64,000 bases of DNA from Providencia rustigianii DSM 4541 (GTDB taxonomy: Bacteria > Pseudomonadota > Gammaproteobacteria > Enterobacterales > Enterobacteriaceae), in contig NZ_GG703818.1 of assembly GCF_000156395.1 (NCBI RefSeq), forward strand, positions 294,228 through 358,227, read 5' to 3'. The notes below the pieces were generated by a model, which ran no database searches, was not told the DNA's origin, and saw nothing but the letters and a program-made list of their open reading frames with translations. Shown here piece after piece: positions 44,157-54,264 of this stretch (the first letter of the stretch is position 1; each line of letters starts with the position of its first letter). The position numbers were made by a program, and so were the translations under genes.

Positions 44157-46199
44157 ATGACAAATTCATTATTGACCGATTCTGCACTACCACGTTTTTC
44201 AAGCATTGAACCTGCGCATATTTTTCCAGCCGTACAACACGTTTTAGGCGAATATCGCCAAACTGTTGAAAACCTACTGGCTGCCAATGACCAATACACT
44301 TGGGATAACCTGTGCCAACCATTAGAAGAAGCGAGCGATAAACTGTCCCGCGTTTGGTCTCCCGTTAGTCACCTGCATTCTGTCAAAAATAGCCCAGAAC
44401 TGCGGGAAGCTTATGAACAATGTCTTCCTTTACTGTCTGAGTTCAGCACTTGGATGGGGCAACATGAGCCACTGTATCAAGCTTATAAATCCCTTAAAGA
44501 AGGCGATGAATTTAATAAGCTAACCCGAGCACAACAAAAATCAATTGAAAATACCCTGCGTGATTTTGAATTATCCGGCATCGGCCTGCCCGTTGAAAAA
44601 CAGCAACGTTACGGCGAGATCGTAGCACGCTTGTCAGAAATCGCCTCTAAGTTCAGTAACAACGTGCTTGATGCGACCATGGGTTGGAGCAAGCTTATCA
44701 AAGATGAAAGCGAGCTAGCTGGAATGCCAGAAAGTGCTATTGCAGCGGCCAAAGCCATGGCTGAGTCCAAAGGTGAAGAAGGGTATTTACTCACACTGGA
44801 TATGCCAAGCTACCTGCCTGTGATGACTTACGCGGATAACGCAGAATTGCGCCGCGAAATGAGCCTAGCCTACAGTACCCGTGCATCTGACCAAGGGCCA
44901 AATGCAGGTAAATGGGATAACAGCGAACTGATTGAAGAGTTAATGGCACTGCGCCACGAACTGGCGCAATTACTCGGTTTCAAAAACTTCGCAGAAAAAT
45001 CTCTCGCTACCAAAATGGCTGAATCCCCAGAGCAAGTATTAAGCTTCCTGAATGGGTTAGCCGATCGTGCGCATCAACAAGGTAAAGACGAATTAGCAGA
45101 TTTAACCGCCTTTGCTAAAGAGCATTATGGTGTCGATACCCTCGAATCTTGGGATCTCGCCTACTACAGCGAAAAACAAAAACAGCATAAATTCTCATTA
45201 AATGATGAAGAACTACGCCCTTATTTCCCGGAACAGCGCGTATTAAATGGGCTGTTTGAAGTGGTTCACCGTATCTATGGTTTAACCGCCAAAGAACGTC
45301 ATGATGTTGAAACTTGGCATGGTGATGTGCGTTTCTTTGAATTATATGATGATACCGACACACTACGTGGTAGCTTCTACCTCGATTTATATGCCCGTGA
45401 GAATAAACGTGGTGGCGCGTGGATGGATGACTGTGTTGGCCGCATGGTGCATAAGGATGGCACCCTACAGAATCCTGTCGCCTATTTGACTTGTAACTTC
45501 AACAAGCCTCTTGGTGATAAGCCTGCACTGTTTACTCACGATGAAGTCATTACGCTGTTCCATGAGTTTGGCCATGGTCTGCACCATATGCTGACCCAAA
45601 TTGATGTTGCTGATGTTGCTGGCATTAACGGTGTTCCATGGGATGCCGTTGAGCTGCCAAGCCAATTTATGGAAAACTGGTGCTGGGAACCTGAAGCGCT
45701 GGAATTTATCTCCGGTCATTATGAAACAGGCGAACCACTGCCAACCGAAATGCTGAACAGCATGCTAGCGGCAAAAAACTACCAATCAGCAATGTTTGTC
45801 CTACGCCAACTAGAGTTCGGTCTGTTTGACTTCACGTTACATGCAGAATATGACCCAGCGAAAGGCGCACGCGTCATGCCAACCCTGTACGCTATTAAAG
45901 AGAAAGTTGCGGTTGTACCATCCCCTGAATGGAGCCGATTCCCTCATGCATTTAGCCATATTTTTGCTGGTGGCTACGCTGCGGGTTATTACAGCTATTT
46001 ATGGGCGGATGTTTTGGCAGCTGATGCATTCTCGCGTTTCTCCGAAGAAGGTATTTTCAACCGTGAAACGGGTCAATCATTCCTCGATAATATTTTAAGT
46101 CGTGGCGGTTCAGAAGAACCAATGGCGCTGTTCGAGCGTTTCCGTGGCCGTAAACCAGAATTGGATGCGATGTTGAAGAGCTATGGCATTCATGGCTGA
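44157..46199 (+). CDS. prlC: Oligopeptidase A
   Basis: Cytoplasmic M3-family zinc metallopeptidase that degrades peptides, including cleaved signal peptides. The 680-aa length equals that of E. coli PrlC. The zinc site is [12 protein letters not shown] with His469, Glu470 and His473, and the C-terminal [23 protein letters not shown] block is typical. The ATG at 44157 has AAGGA upstream; the longer frame adds 13 residues. It overlaps the rsmJ start by eight bases, as in other enterobacteria where the two form an operon. Confidence 0.97.
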   Translation: MTNSLLTDSALPRFSSIEPAHIFPAVQHVLGEYRQTVENLLAANDQYTWDNLCQPLEEASDKLSRVWSPVSHLHSVKNSPELREAYEQCLPLLSEFSTWMGQHEPLYQAYKSLKEGDEFNKLTRAQQKSIENTLRDFELSGIGLPVEKQQRYGEIVARLSEIASKFSNNVLDATMGWSKLIKDESELAGMPESAIAAAKAMAESKGEEGYLLTLDMPSYLPVMTYADNAELRREMSLAYSTRASDQGPNAGKWDNSELIEELMALRHELAQLLGFKNFAEKSLATKMAESPEQVLSFLNGLADRAHQQGKDELADLTAFAKEHYGVDTLESWDLAYYSEKQKQHKFSLNDEELRPYFPEQRVLNGLFEVVHRIYGLTAKERHDVETWHGDVRFFELYDDTDTLRGSFYLDLYARENKRGGAWMDDCVGRMVHKDGTLQNPVAYLTCNFNKPLGDKPALFTHDEVITLFHEFGHGLHHMLTQIDVADVAGINGVPWDAVELPSQFMENWCWEPEALEFISGHYETGEPLPTEMLNSMLAAKNYQSAMFVLRQLEFGLFDFTLHAEYDPAKGARVMPTLYAIKEKVAVVPSPEWSRFPHAFSHIFAGGYAAGYYSYLWADVLAADAFSRFSEEGIFNRETGQSFLDNILSRGGSEEPMALFERFRGRKPELDAMLKSYGIHG

Positions 46200-46962
46200 T
46201 CACATTGCAATTCAATTAATCTGTGAAGAGGGTGCCGATGCCGGCACCCTATCCCAACTCGCTGAAAAATGGCAGTTAGTCCATACTCCAGATGCGCTAA
46301 TGGCGCTGGTCTTAACGCCTGAAAATCTACAATTACGTAAAATGGATGAACCTAAATTAGGTGGCATTTTTGTGGATTTTGTTTCAGGGGCAATGGCACA
46401 TCGGCGCAAATTTGGCGGCGGTAGAGGTGAAGCCGTTGCCAAAGCGGTTGGGATCAAAAAAGACTATTTACCGGATGTGATTGATGCTACAGCGGGTTTA
46501 GGGCGCGATGCGTTTGTGCTGGCAGCGCTGGGCTGTAAAGTCCGCATGCTAGAACGTCATCCTGTCGTCGCGGCACTGCTGGATGATGGCTTGCAACGCG
46601 GCTATCAGGATCTTGAAATTGGTCAATGGCTACAAGCACGTATGTCACTGATCCACGCGTCGAGTCTCCATGCATTAGCAGAAATTACAGATGCGCCAGA
46701 CGTGATTTATCTCGATCCAATGTATCCACATCGGCAGAAGAGCGCGTTAGTGAAAAAGGAAATGCGGGTATTTCAGTCATTAGTGGGTGCCGATGATGAT
46801 GCAGATTCTTTACTCGCTCCTGCAATCGCGTTGGCAAAACGCCGTGTTGTGGTTAAACGCCCTGATTATGCGGAACCTCTAGCGGGACAAAAAGCACCTT
46901 CCGCGGTTACGACTAAAAGCCATCGATTCGATATTTATCCATGCATTAAAAACAGTGATTAA
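46192..46962 (+). CDS. rsmJ: 16S rRNA (guanine1516-N2)-methyltransferase
   Basis: A 256-aa SAM-dependent methyltransferase that modifies G1516 of 16S rRNA. The SAM-binding motif is [19 protein letters not shown], followed by [18 protein letters not shown] and the catalytic-region motif [12 protein letters not shown]. The ATG at 46192 overlaps the prlC stop codon region, giving translational coupling. The frame three codons longer starts inside prlC and is less likely. A terminator-like repeat follows before the convergent gdhA. Confidence 0.95.
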   Translation: MADHIAIQLICEEGADAGTLSQLAEKWQLVHTPDALMALVLTPENLQLRKMDEPKLGGIFVDFVSGAMAHRRKFGGGRGEAVAKAVGIKKDYLPDVIDATAGLGRDAFVLAALGCKVRMLERHPVVAALLDDGLQRGYQDLEIGQWLQARMSLIHASSLHALAEITDAPDVIYLDPMYPHRQKSALVKKEMRVFQSLVGADDDADSLLAPAIALAKRRVVVKRPDYAEPLAGQKAPSAVTTKSHRFDIYPCIKNSD

Positions 46963-46963
46963 A

Positions 46964-47032
46964 ACGTAACGGCGAAGGGCGTTTTGTACAATTGGCAATA
47001 AACTTGTACTACCGCCCTTTCGCGTACGTTTT
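46964..47032. terminator. Inverted repeat between convergent rsmJ and gdhA
   Basis: CGGCGAAGGGCG near the start and CGCCCTTTCGCG near the end can pair, with ACGTA/TACGT outside them, forming an imperfect long hairpin in the short gap between two convergent genes. A bidirectional terminator is likely; no strong T-run is present. Confidence 0.5.
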
Positions 47033-47042
47033 CAGTTAACTA

Positions 47043-48377
47043 TTACACAACACCTTGTGCAAACATAGCGTCAGCGACTTTGACGAAGCCCGCGATGTTC
47101 GCACCTTGTACATAGTTGGTTTGTTTACCTTCGCCACCAAACTCAACACAATGGTGGTGAATATCCAACATGATATGGTGCAGACGAGTATCCACTTTTT
47201 CAGCTTTCCAGCTTAAGCGCGCTGCGTTTTGAGCCATTTCCAGACCTGATGTTGCCACACCACCAGCATTAGCAGCTTTACCTGGTGCAAACAGAACACC
47301 CGCTTCAAGGAATAGGTCAGTTGCAGGAATTGTTGTTGGCATGTTCGCGCCTTCCGCAACCGCTTTCACGCCATTTTGGATCAATACTTTAGCGGCTTCG
47401 ACATCCAGCTCATTCTGCGTTGCACATGGTAGTGCGATATCCACAGGTACACACCAAGGCTGTTTGCCCGCTAAGTAAGTCAGCCCAAACTCTTTCGCGT
47501 ACTCTTCAACTCGACCATAATTATTTTTGATCTCTTCTAAGCGCGCTAATTTTTCGAGTGTAAAGCCATCTTCATCGACAACTGTACCGCTAGAATCTGA
47601 TGCAGTAACCACTTTCGCACCCAGTTCCAGACATTTTTCAATCGTGTATTGAGCAACGTTACCTGAACCTGAAACAGCAACACGCATGCCTTCAAAGCCT
47701 AATCCGTGACGTTTTAGCATGGCATCAGTGAAGTAAACTAACCCGTAACCGGTTGCTTCTGGACGAATTAAACTACCACCGAAAGACAAACCTTTACCGG
47801 TAAATACACACGCCGTATTGTTAGACAGCTTTTTCATCATCCCTGTCATAAAGCCAACTTCACGTCCACCAACCCCGATATCACCAGCGGGAACATCAGT
47901 ATCTGCGCCTAAATGACGATAAAGCTCAGTCATCAGAGCTTGGCAGAAACGCATAACTTCACCGTGACTTTTACCTTTAGGGTCGAAGTCAGAGCCACCT
48001 TTTCCGCCGCCCATAGGCAGGGTTGTCAGTGCATTTTTCAGGGTTTGTTCAAAGCCTAAAAACTTCAGAATGGATAAGTTAACCGATGGATGGAAACGCA
48101 TTCCGCCTTTAAACGGACCAATGGCAGAACTGAATTGGACACGCCATGCACGGTTTACTTGTACTTTACCGTGGTCATCAACCCAACAAACGCGAAATTG
48201 GATCACTCTTTCTGGTTCAACAAAGCGTTCCAGCAAAGCTTGATCACGATATTTTTCATTTTGTTCGATAAAAGGCCACAGGGAGGTGAATACTTCACGC
48301 ACTGCTTGTAGGAATTCAGGTTGTGAAGGGTCTCTTTTTTGGACAGACTCCAAGAACGAAGATAGTGTTTGAGCCAT
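47043..48377 (-). CDS. gdhA: NADP-specific glutamate dehydrogenase
   Basis: A 444-aa enzyme converting 2-oxoglutarate and ammonium to glutamate with NADPH, the low-energy route of ammonium assimilation. Recognisable parts are the substrate-binding loop PMGGGKGGSDFDPKGKS with the catalytic lysine, AGDIGVGGREVGFMTG, and the Rossmann segment VAVSGSGNVAQYTIEKC. E. coli GdhA has 447 aa. The gene is monocistronic with about 270 bp of upstream DNA to the uspA terminator side. Confidence 0.97.
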   Translation of the reverse strand: MAQTLSSFLESVQKRDPSQPEFLQAVREVFTSLWPFIEQNEKYRDQALLERFVEPERVIQFRVCWVDDHGKVQVNRAWRVQFSSAIGPFKGGMRFHPSVNLSILKFLGFEQTLKNALTTLPMGGGKGGSDFDPKGKSHGEVMRFCQALMTELYRHLGADTDVPAGDIGVGGREVGFMTGMMKKLSNNTACVFTGKGLSFGGSLIRPEATGYGLVYFTDAMLKRHGLGFEGMRVAVSGSGNVAQYTIEKCLELGAKVVTASDSSGTVVDEDGFTLEKLARLEEIKNNYGRVEEYAKEFGLTYLAGKQPWCVPVDIALPCATQNELDVEAAKVLIQNGVKAVAEGANMPTTIPATDLFLEAGVLFAPGKAANAGGVATSGLEMAQNAARLSWKAEKVDTRLHHIMLDIHHHCVEFGGEGKQTNYVQGANIAGFVKVADAMFAQGVV

Positions 48378-48584
48378 CTTTGACTTCCTTTTTTATGTGG
48401 ATATTGTTGTGAGGAGCCTCACTATTTCTTATCTTTTTTTTTGCGAAATGTGAGGTCGATTTGTGTTTGCCTATTGAATATATCACTAGTTTGTATTCTT
48501 AATTCAAGGTTTTTTTTTACTCATTTGCAAAAAAAATTTCTTGACCTGCCAATCATTCCCTTTCACCGAGTAATTTGGCGTAAA

Positions 48585-48612
48585 AAAAACGCCTGCATAA
48601 GCAGGCGTTTTT
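48585..48612 (-). terminator. Terminator of uspA
   Basis: AAAAACGCCTGC (48585-48596) and GCAGGCGTTTTT (48601-48612) pair perfectly around ATAA. The T-run follows the stem on the minus strand as well, so it can work in both directions. Confidence 0.92.
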
Positions 48613-48643
48613 AGTGAATAATTATCAAGTTAGAGATTACAGA

Positions 48644-49078
48644 TTATTCTTCTTCGTCATTCAATGGAACAATCAGCATATCCACATGAACGGTATTAAT
48701 TAACTGGCGAGCAGAGGACATTAACTTGCTCCAGAAATCTTGGTGATGTCCACAGACAACTAAATCCATATCGTATTTTTTGATAGCATCCACTAACACT
48801 TGACCTAAATCGCCGCTACCACTGAGGGTTTCTTGGATCTCATAACCTGCACCAGCAGAGAGATCTTTCAGTGAGTTACGGGTTTCATCAGTGATACGTT
48901 GCTGCATGTCACCCAGATTCACATCGATAAGACCGGTATAAAGATCCGAGTAGTTTACATCAACATGGATCATGGATACTTTGGCTCCGTACGGTTTAGC
49001 CATTGAAACAGCCTTATCCAGTAATACTTTACTTTCAGGTGACAAATCTACCGCAACAAGAATATGTTTATAAGCCAT
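48644..49078 (-). CDS. uspA: Universal stress protein A
   Basis: A 144-aa cytoplasmic stress protein, the same length as E. coli UspA, induced by growth arrest. It begins [23 protein letters not shown], has the [14 protein letters not shown] stretch and the C-terminal [32 protein letters not shown]. It lacks the ATP-binding GxxGxxxxSV loop of UspFG types, as UspA does. It is divergent from uspB as in E. coli. Confidence 0.96.
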   Translation of the reverse strand: MAYKHILVAVDLSPESKVLLDKAVSMAKPYGAKVSMIHVDVNYSDLYTGLIDVNLGDMQQRITDETRNSLKDLSAGAGYEIQETLSGSGDLGQVLVDAIKKYDMDLVVCGHHQDFWSKLMSSARQLINTVHVDMLIVPLNDEEE

Positions 49079-49495
49079 AAGTAAACTCCTTCCAAATGCT
49101 GATTTAACTGGTGGTTAACGACATTCACCAATATCTTATGAATATACTATACCTGCAAATAGTGATGAGTAAGTGTCGTCGTGATCACATCTAGCAGATT
49201 AAATTTTTAACGATAAATAGACATAACATTTGATAAAACAATAACATCATTCATTCAATTTTAATATACATCCACCCAAAATTCGAGCTTCCGTGATATA
49301 TCTAAGTGTAATTAACCATCCCTAAATTGAAAGTCGATAAATATCCATCCCTAGAATGAAAATTTTGAGTCAATTGCACTTTTTTTAAGCAAAAAACTAT
49401 CCTACAATAAAAATTAATCGAGTAAGTGCAATATTTTGGCTTTGTTTCCTTTAGTGACAACGGCGGTTTGATCAGTTCGTTCTAAGGAGGGGATT
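49079..49495. other. Divergent uspA/uspB promoter region
   Basis: 417 bp without a gene, AT-rich. It must hold both promoters; in E. coli uspA is sigma-70 and uspB sigma-S dependent. I could not single out a motif with confidence. Confidence 0.5.
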
Positions 49496-49831
49496 ATGTT
49501 CAGTATGGTTGCATTATTTTGGGCACTCTGCATTCTGTGCATTTTAAATATGATGCGCTATTTTTCTTCTATTCGTGTTTTATTGTCTATATTGAGGGAT
49601 TCCGATCCTTTACTCTATCAATCCGTTGATGGTAATGGCTTTTTTACCACTCATGGTCAACTTAATAAACAACTTCGCTTAGTTCGCTATATCAATAGCA
49701 AGCAGTATCTTGAACACTACGATCCCGACGTCATTTTTCGTTGTGAACGGATCCGTAAACAATTTATGCTCATCAGTCGATTGAGTATTTTGGTCGTTGT
49801 GAGCCTGATTTACCTTCTGATAGTCAATTAG
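49496..49831 (+). CDS. uspB: Universal stress protein B
   Basis: A 111-aa inner-membrane protein, the same length as E. coli UspB, required for ethanol resistance in stationary phase. One membrane segment lies at each end (residues about 3-20, [16 protein letters not shown], and about 92-110, [15 protein letters not shown]) with a cytoplasmic or periplasmic middle containing [31 protein letters not shown], highly conserved. AAGGAGGGG precedes the ATG. Confidence 0.95.
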   Translation: MFSMVALFWALCILCILNMMRYFSSIRVLLSILRDSDPLLYQSVDGNGFFTTHGQLNKQLRLVRYINSKQYLEHYDPDVIFRCERIRKQFMLISRLSILVVVSLIYLLIVN

Positions 49832-49864
49832 TTGTAATTTATCGTGTAACCCATTCAATATAAA

Positions 49865-49900
49865 AAAATAGTGATGACCGAAACCGATAATCACTATTTT
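49865..49900. terminator. Bidirectional terminator between uspB and pitA
   Basis: AAAATAGTGAT (49865-49875) pairs perfectly with ATCACTATTTT (49890-49900). It lies between convergent genes and gives T-rich ends in both directions. Confidence 0.65.
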
Positions 49901-49958
49901 AGAATGTTTCTATTTTGCATAGAGCCCAAATGTTATTTTCGAGCTCTACGGAAGACCA

Positions 49959-51446
49959 TTAAATAATCTTCAGTGCGATCCAATATAAAGCACCTGATAG
50001 ACAAATTGAAACTGGCAGCGTTAGTAACCATGCTAGAGCGATGCTCTTGATAGTTTTACTCTGAACACCACCACCATCAACTACCATGGTACCTGCAACC
50101 GCAGAGGAGAGAACCTGAGTCGTTGAAACTGGCATACCCGTATAACTTGCTACCCCGATAGAAACTGCCGCAGTCACCTGTGCAGAAACCCCTTGAGCGT
50201 AAGTCATTCCTTTTTTACCAATTTTCTCACCGATAGTCACAGCCACACGCTGCCAACCAAACATCGTTCCCAGTGCCAATGCCAGTGCGACGGCAATGAT
50301 GATCCACAGCGGTGCATACTCAACGGTATACAGCAGGTCATTGCTTAGTTTCTTCAGTAAGCTAGCATCTTTCGCGCTAGTTTCTGGCAACTTGGCAACT
50401 GCATTTGCAGTATCAGAGATACACATTAGCAGGCGGCGAGCTTGGTTACGTTGTTCTGGTGTCAGCTCATCATAGCTTTGAATCCCGCTCAGCATTTTCT
50501 GAGCTTGATCTAAGATGACTGGCGTACGTGAACTGTCGCAGTGAAACTCACCCTCTTCAGGTTTGTTTTCTGCTAACGCTGGGGTATTTTCAATCGCGTG
50601 GTTTAATGCTGGTTTATGTGTCTCATAGTATTGTTGCAGATGAACAACAGCGTCATGAGTTCTTGCGATATCGTAACCGTTAGAATTCATATTGACGACG
50701 AAGCCAGCTGGTGCAACACCAATCAGAACCAGCATGATAAGACCGATACCTTTCTGCCCATCGTTCGCACCGTGAGAAAAACTCACACCGACTGCAGATA
50801 GGATCAACGCAGTACGCGTCCAGAATGGCGGCTTACGCTTACCATCATTTTTCTCACGTTCTGCTGGTGTTAAGTGAATTCGGCGACGCTTTTTAGTTCC
50901 GCTCCAATAACGGCGCAAAACAAAAATCATCAGCCCTGCAATCACAAATCCGATAGCGGGTGAAAGAATTAACGACATGAAAATACTGATCATCTTCGGT
51001 ATGTTTAATGCATCAACCACGGATGAATCAGTCACCAATGCGTTGGTTAAACCAACACCAATGATTGCCCCGATCAGGGTGTGAGAACTTGATGCAGGAA
51101 TTCCGAGATACCAGGTTCCAAGGTTCCAGATGATAGCAGCCAATAGCAATGAAAAGACCATTGCAAGGCCGTGAGCAGAGCTCACATTGAGTAGAAGGTC
51201 TGTTGGTAAGAGGTGAACAATGGCGTACGCAACGCTCAACCCTCCCAGCAAGACGCCGAAAAAGTTAAAAACTCCCGCCATGACAACTGCGAACTGAGCT
51301 CGCATTGCTCGGGTATAAATAACCGTCGCGACCGCATTTGCGGTATCATGGAAACCATTTATAGCCTCATAGACCAGCACAAATAACAGTGCTAGAACTA
51401 ATAATAGACCCGTGTAAAATTCTAAACCTGTAAAAAGATGTAGCAT
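49959..51446 (-). CDS. pitA: Low-affinity inorganic phosphate transporter
   Basis: A 495-aa inner-membrane Pit-family carrier importing metal-phosphate complexes with protons (E. coli PitA 499 aa). The duplicated signature is visible as [23 protein letters not shown] near the N-terminus and [24 protein letters not shown] near the C-terminus. About ten hydrophobic segments flank a hydrophilic central loop (residues about 265-370). Its place beside uspB matches E. coli. Confidence 0.95.
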   Translation of the reverse strand: MLHLFTGLEFYTGLLLVLALLFVLVYEAINGFHDTANAVATVIYTRAMRAQFAVVMAGVFNFFGVLLGGLSVAYAIVHLLPTDLLLNVSSAHGLAMVFSLLLAAIIWNLGTWYLGIPASSSHTLIGAIIGVGLTNALVTDSSVVDALNIPKMISIFMSLILSPAIGFVIAGLMIFVLRRYWSGTKKRRRIHLTPAEREKNDGKRKPPFWTRTALILSAVGVSFSHGANDGQKGIGLIMLVLIGVAPAGFVVNMNSNGYDIARTHDAVVHLQQYYETHKPALNHAIENTPALAENKPEEGEFHCDSSRTPVILDQAQKMLSGIQSYDELTPEQRNQARRLLMCISDTANAVAKLPETSAKDASLLKKLSNDLLYTVEYAPLWIIIAVALALALGTMFGWQRVAVTIGEKIGKKGMTYAQGVSAQVTAAVSIGVASYTGMPVSTTQVLSSAVAGTMVVDGGGVQSKTIKSIALAWLLTLPVSICLSGALYWIALKII

Positions 51447-51822
51447 AGACGTTAAGCCATTATAGGTTGGACATGAACGCGGCGCATTATCATTGACAAA
51501 CGCTAGCGGTGGAAGCGAAATCTGACCTTTTTTTGATTTAACTACCCATCAAAAAAACACCAATTAGACATTACCCCTTAAATATCATAACGTTACCCAA
51601 ATCAAAGTTATTCTGAATTTTTGAAACTTTTTTAGGATAATTTCAGATTATCGAAGGCAAAATAGTCTTTTTTCGCAGTTTTCCCTAATTATAATACGTC
51701 TGATATACTTTTCATCAATTCTTCTCTAATCCATTGCATTACAACCGCTATCTAATAGCGTAAAATACCCCCATCAGTAATATCAAATATATTAAAAATC
51801 AAGTATATAGAGAATTTTAATC
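51447..51822. other. Divergent pitA/yhiN intergenic region
   Basis: 376 bp, no gene seen. Presumed divergent promoters; no regulator site recognised. Confidence 0.5.
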
Positions 51823-53025
51823 GTGAGAAATATCGACGTTATTATTTTAGGGGCTGGTGCCGCTGGACTATTTTGTGCTTCACTCGCGGGTAAGCGTGGT
51901 TTAAATACCTTGGTACTGGATAACGGCAAAAAATTAGGTCGAAAAATTCTTATGTCAGGTGGTGGTCGCTGTAACTTCACTAATATGTACGCCGATCACA
52001 GTAACTACCTTTCGACTAACCCTCACTTTTGTAAATCAGCCCTTGCACGTTATACCCAATGGGATTTTATTTCTCTCGTAAGCAAATATCAGATTCCTTA
52101 TCACGAAAAAACACTCGGACAGTTATTTTGTGATAATAGTGCGCAAGATATCGTCGATATGCTGCAAAATGAATGTAATTTACCCAATGTTAGCATCAAA
52201 CTACGCAGTGAAATTACCCACGTAGAAAAAATAAATAACGAATATATCGTCACCGTTAATGGCTCTCAAGTAAGTGCTCGCTCACTTGTTGTAGCTACCG
52301 GAGGGCTCTCTATGCCGGGGCTAGGAGCAACGCCATTTGGTTATCGTCTCGCAGAGCAGTTTGGACACACTATCGTGCCAACCCGAGCCGCCTTGGTACC
52401 GTTCACGCTTCATAAGCCCCTATTGGAGACTCTACAGGTACTGTCAGGGGTTTCCGTCCCAGCTACCGTCACCTCAGCCTGCGGCGTGGTGTTTAAAGAA
52501 AATATTTTGTTTACCCATAGAGGCTTATCTGGCCCTGCCATTTTACAGATTTCGAATTACTGGCAACCGGGGGAGTATGTGAGTATTAACTTACTTCCAG
52601 AAACTTCTGTGAGGGAATTCCTGACCAATGAAAAGCAACACCGTCCGAATCAATCATTGAAAAATACCTTAGCGACATTGCTACCGAAACGCTTGCTTGA
52701 TGTTCTTCAACAACTAGGGCAACTCCCCGATTGCCCACTCAAACAACTCAACCATCCGCAGATTGAGGCATTAGATAACCTACTCCATTACTGGCAAGTT
52801 CAACCTAATGGAACCGAAGGATATCGCACTGCTGAAGTGACTTTAGGCGGAGTCGATACCCATGAAATTTCCTCTAAAACCATGGAATCGCTTAAAGCTC
52901 CAGGCCTGTATTTTATAGGGGAAGTGATGGATGTCACTGGCTGGCTTGGTGGGTATAACTTCCAATGGGCATGGAGTTCCGCCTCTGCTTGTGCTGAAAG
53001 TTTACCAGCATCTCAAAATAGCTAA
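51823..53025 (+). CDS. yhiN: YhiN-like FAD-dependent oxidoreductase, GTG start
   Basis: A 400-aa flavoprotein of the HI0933/YhiN family, of unknown substrate. The dinucleotide-binding motif is VIILGAGAAGLFCASLAG, followed by KKLGRKILMSGGGRCNFTN, ATGGLSMPGLGATPFGY and the C-terminal EVTLGGVDTHEISSKTMES ... MDVTGWLGGYNFQWAWSSA, nearly identical to E. coli YhiN. The GTG at 51823 is the only start that keeps the conserved N-terminus; it has a weak AGAG site upstream. Confidence 0.94.
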   Translation: MRNIDVIILGAGAAGLFCASLAGKRGLNTLVLDNGKKLGRKILMSGGGRCNFTNMYADHSNYLSTNPHFCKSALARYTQWDFISLVSKYQIPYHEKTLGQLFCDNSAQDIVDMLQNECNLPNVSIKLRSEITHVEKINNEYIVTVNGSQVSARSLVVATGGLSMPGLGATPFGYRLAEQFGHTIVPTRAALVPFTLHKPLLETLQVLSGVSVPATVTSACGVVFKENILFTHRGLSGPAILQISNYWQPGEYVSINLLPETSVREFLTNEKQHRPNQSLKNTLATLLPKRLLDVLQQLGQLPDCPLKQLNHPQIEALDNLLHYWQVQPNGTEGYRTAEVTLGGVDTHEISSKTMESLKAPGLYFIGEVMDVTGWLGGYNFQWAWSSASACAESLPASQNS

Positions 53026-53149
53026 CTATTTGATAATTTTATTTAATCCATTGAAAAATAATGGATATTATTTAATTACATACAAATCATACAGTTGAGA
53101 ATTAGGTTCTCATAAATATCAAATTGGTTAAAAATAACCCTTTACAAAC
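53026..53149. other. yhiN-ryhB spacer
   Basis: Part of a 449-bp stretch without a protein gene between yhiN and yhhW. This part is AT-rich with nothing recognised up to the ryhB promoter; the portion after ryhB (53284-53474) presumably holds the yhhW promoter. Confidence 0.5.
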
Positions 53150-53168
53150 GATAGTGATAACTATTATC
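53150..53168 (+). promoter_or_regulatory. Fur box over the ryhB promoter
   Basis: GATAGTGATAACTATTATC matches 16 of 19 positions of the Fur consensus. It lies between a -35-like TTTACA (53141-53146) and a -10-like TATCAT (53165-53170) with 18-bp spacing, so iron-loaded Fur would block the promoter. Confidence 0.85.
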
Positions 53169-53177
53169 ATTATCACA

Positions 53178-53283
53178 TCTTCCGCAGGGTGCTTAACTTA
53201 GTCAGCATCTTGTTGGAGGTACGACATTGCTCACATTGCTTCCAGTGTTTACTTTAGCCAGCTTACATGCTGGCTATTTTTTT
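53178..53283 (+). ncRNA. ryhB: RyhB iron-responsive small RNA
   Basis: The 25-base stretch 53221-53245 (beginning ACGACATTGCTCACATTGC) is identical to the base-pairing core of E. coli RyhB. It is followed by an Hfq-type terminator, TAGCCAGC (53255-53262) and GCTGGCTA (53269-53276), then a T-run. RyhB is made when iron is low and, with Hfq, causes decay of mRNAs for iron-using proteins. A Fur box overlaps the predicted promoter, and the location next to yhhW agrees with E. coli. The 5' end is estimated from the promoter; the 5' segment differs from E. coli. Confidence 0.93.
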
Positions 53284-53474
53284 ATCTCCTCGTCATATAT
53301 CTCTATTTCTTGATACAAAATTTTCTTATTAGCGACCGAAATCTTATTCAAATTTTTTGGATCCTATGATTAATTTCCCCTACTTCTCTCTGGCGTTAAT
53401 TTGGCTAAACTATCATCAACAAGTTTAGAAAAAGCCCAATGAAAGTTGGATATACGCTTTTAGGAGATGACTCT

Positions 53475-54173
53475 ATGATCTATTTACGCCAAGCAAATCA
53501 ACGTGGGCACGCCAACCATGGCTGGCTCGACAGTTGGCATTCTTTTTCATTTGCTAGCTATTACGATGAAAAATTTATGGGATTCTCTGCATTGAGGGTC
53601 ATCAATGAGGACTATATTGCCGCTGGACAAGGTTTCGGTACTCACCCACACAAGGATATGGAAATATTGACTTATGTCCTTGATGGCGCAGTTGAACATA
53701 AAGATAGCATGGGCAATATGGAACAAATCCCTGCGGGAGAATTCCAAATCATGAGCGCGGGCACCGGTATTCGTCACTCTGAATACAACCCGGATAATGA
53801 AAAAGCGCTGCGTTTATACCAGATTTGGATTATGCCAAATGCCAATGGTATCGAGCCACGCTATGAACAAAAACGTTTTGACTCTAAGAATGGTAGGCAG
53901 CTTGTACTGTCCCCAGATGCCCGTGAAGGGTCGCTAAAAGTCCACCAAGATATGACCTTATGGCGCTGGGCATTGTCGGCCAAAGAACACGATACTTATG
54001 AGATTGCCGATAAACGCGTCGTCTGGATACAAGTCGTGAAAGGTAGCATTGAAGTTAATGGTCAAAAAGCAACGACCAGCGATGGTTTAGCTGTTTGGCA
54101 AGAAAGTCAGCTGACTATCCATGCTGATGATGACAGTGAAATTCTGTTATTTGACTTGCCAGCAATGGAATAA
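53475..54173 (+). CDS. yhhW: Pirin-like quercetin 2,3-dioxygenase YhhW
   Basis: A 232-aa bicupin metalloprotein of the pirin family; E. coli YhhW cleaves quercetin in vitro, with unknown natural role. The metal site motif is GFGTHPHKDMEILTYVLDG, with a further His in AGTGIRHSEYNP and a Glu/His context in the N-terminal cupin. The ATG at 53475 has TAGGAG upstream and starts at the conserved MIYLRQANQRGHANHGWLDSWHSFSFA. The longer frame adds 12 residues. A terminator follows. Confidence 0.94.
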   Translation: MIYLRQANQRGHANHGWLDSWHSFSFASYYDEKFMGFSALRVINEDYIAAGQGFGTHPHKDMEILTYVLDGAVEHKDSMGNMEQIPAGEFQIMSAGTGIRHSEYNPDNEKALRLYQIWIMPNANGIEPRYEQKRFDSKNGRQLVLSPDAREGSLKVHQDMTLWRWALSAKEHDTYEIADKRVVWIQVVKGSIEVNGQKATTSDGLAVWQESQLTIHADDDSEILLFDLPAME

Positions 54174-54214
54174 ATACAGATGTGAATAAGTACTCACTTA
54201 TTTTTAAGGCAAAA

Positions 54215-54245
54215 AAGGCGCTATCTCGGTAGCGCCTTATTTTTA
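54215..54245. terminator. Bidirectional terminator between yhhW and pckA
   Basis: AAGGCGCTA (54215-54223) pairs with TAGCGCCTT (54230-54238) around TCTCGG. A6 precedes and ATTTTTAT follows, so it serves both convergent genes. Confidence 0.92.
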
Positions 54246-54264
54246 TCACGGAATTTCGATGCGA

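Noticed and set aside
43979-44299. 106-codon minus-strand frame ahead of prlC
   Set aside because: It overlaps the prlC start on the other strand and its translation is unlike any exported or soluble protein family; taken as a shadow.
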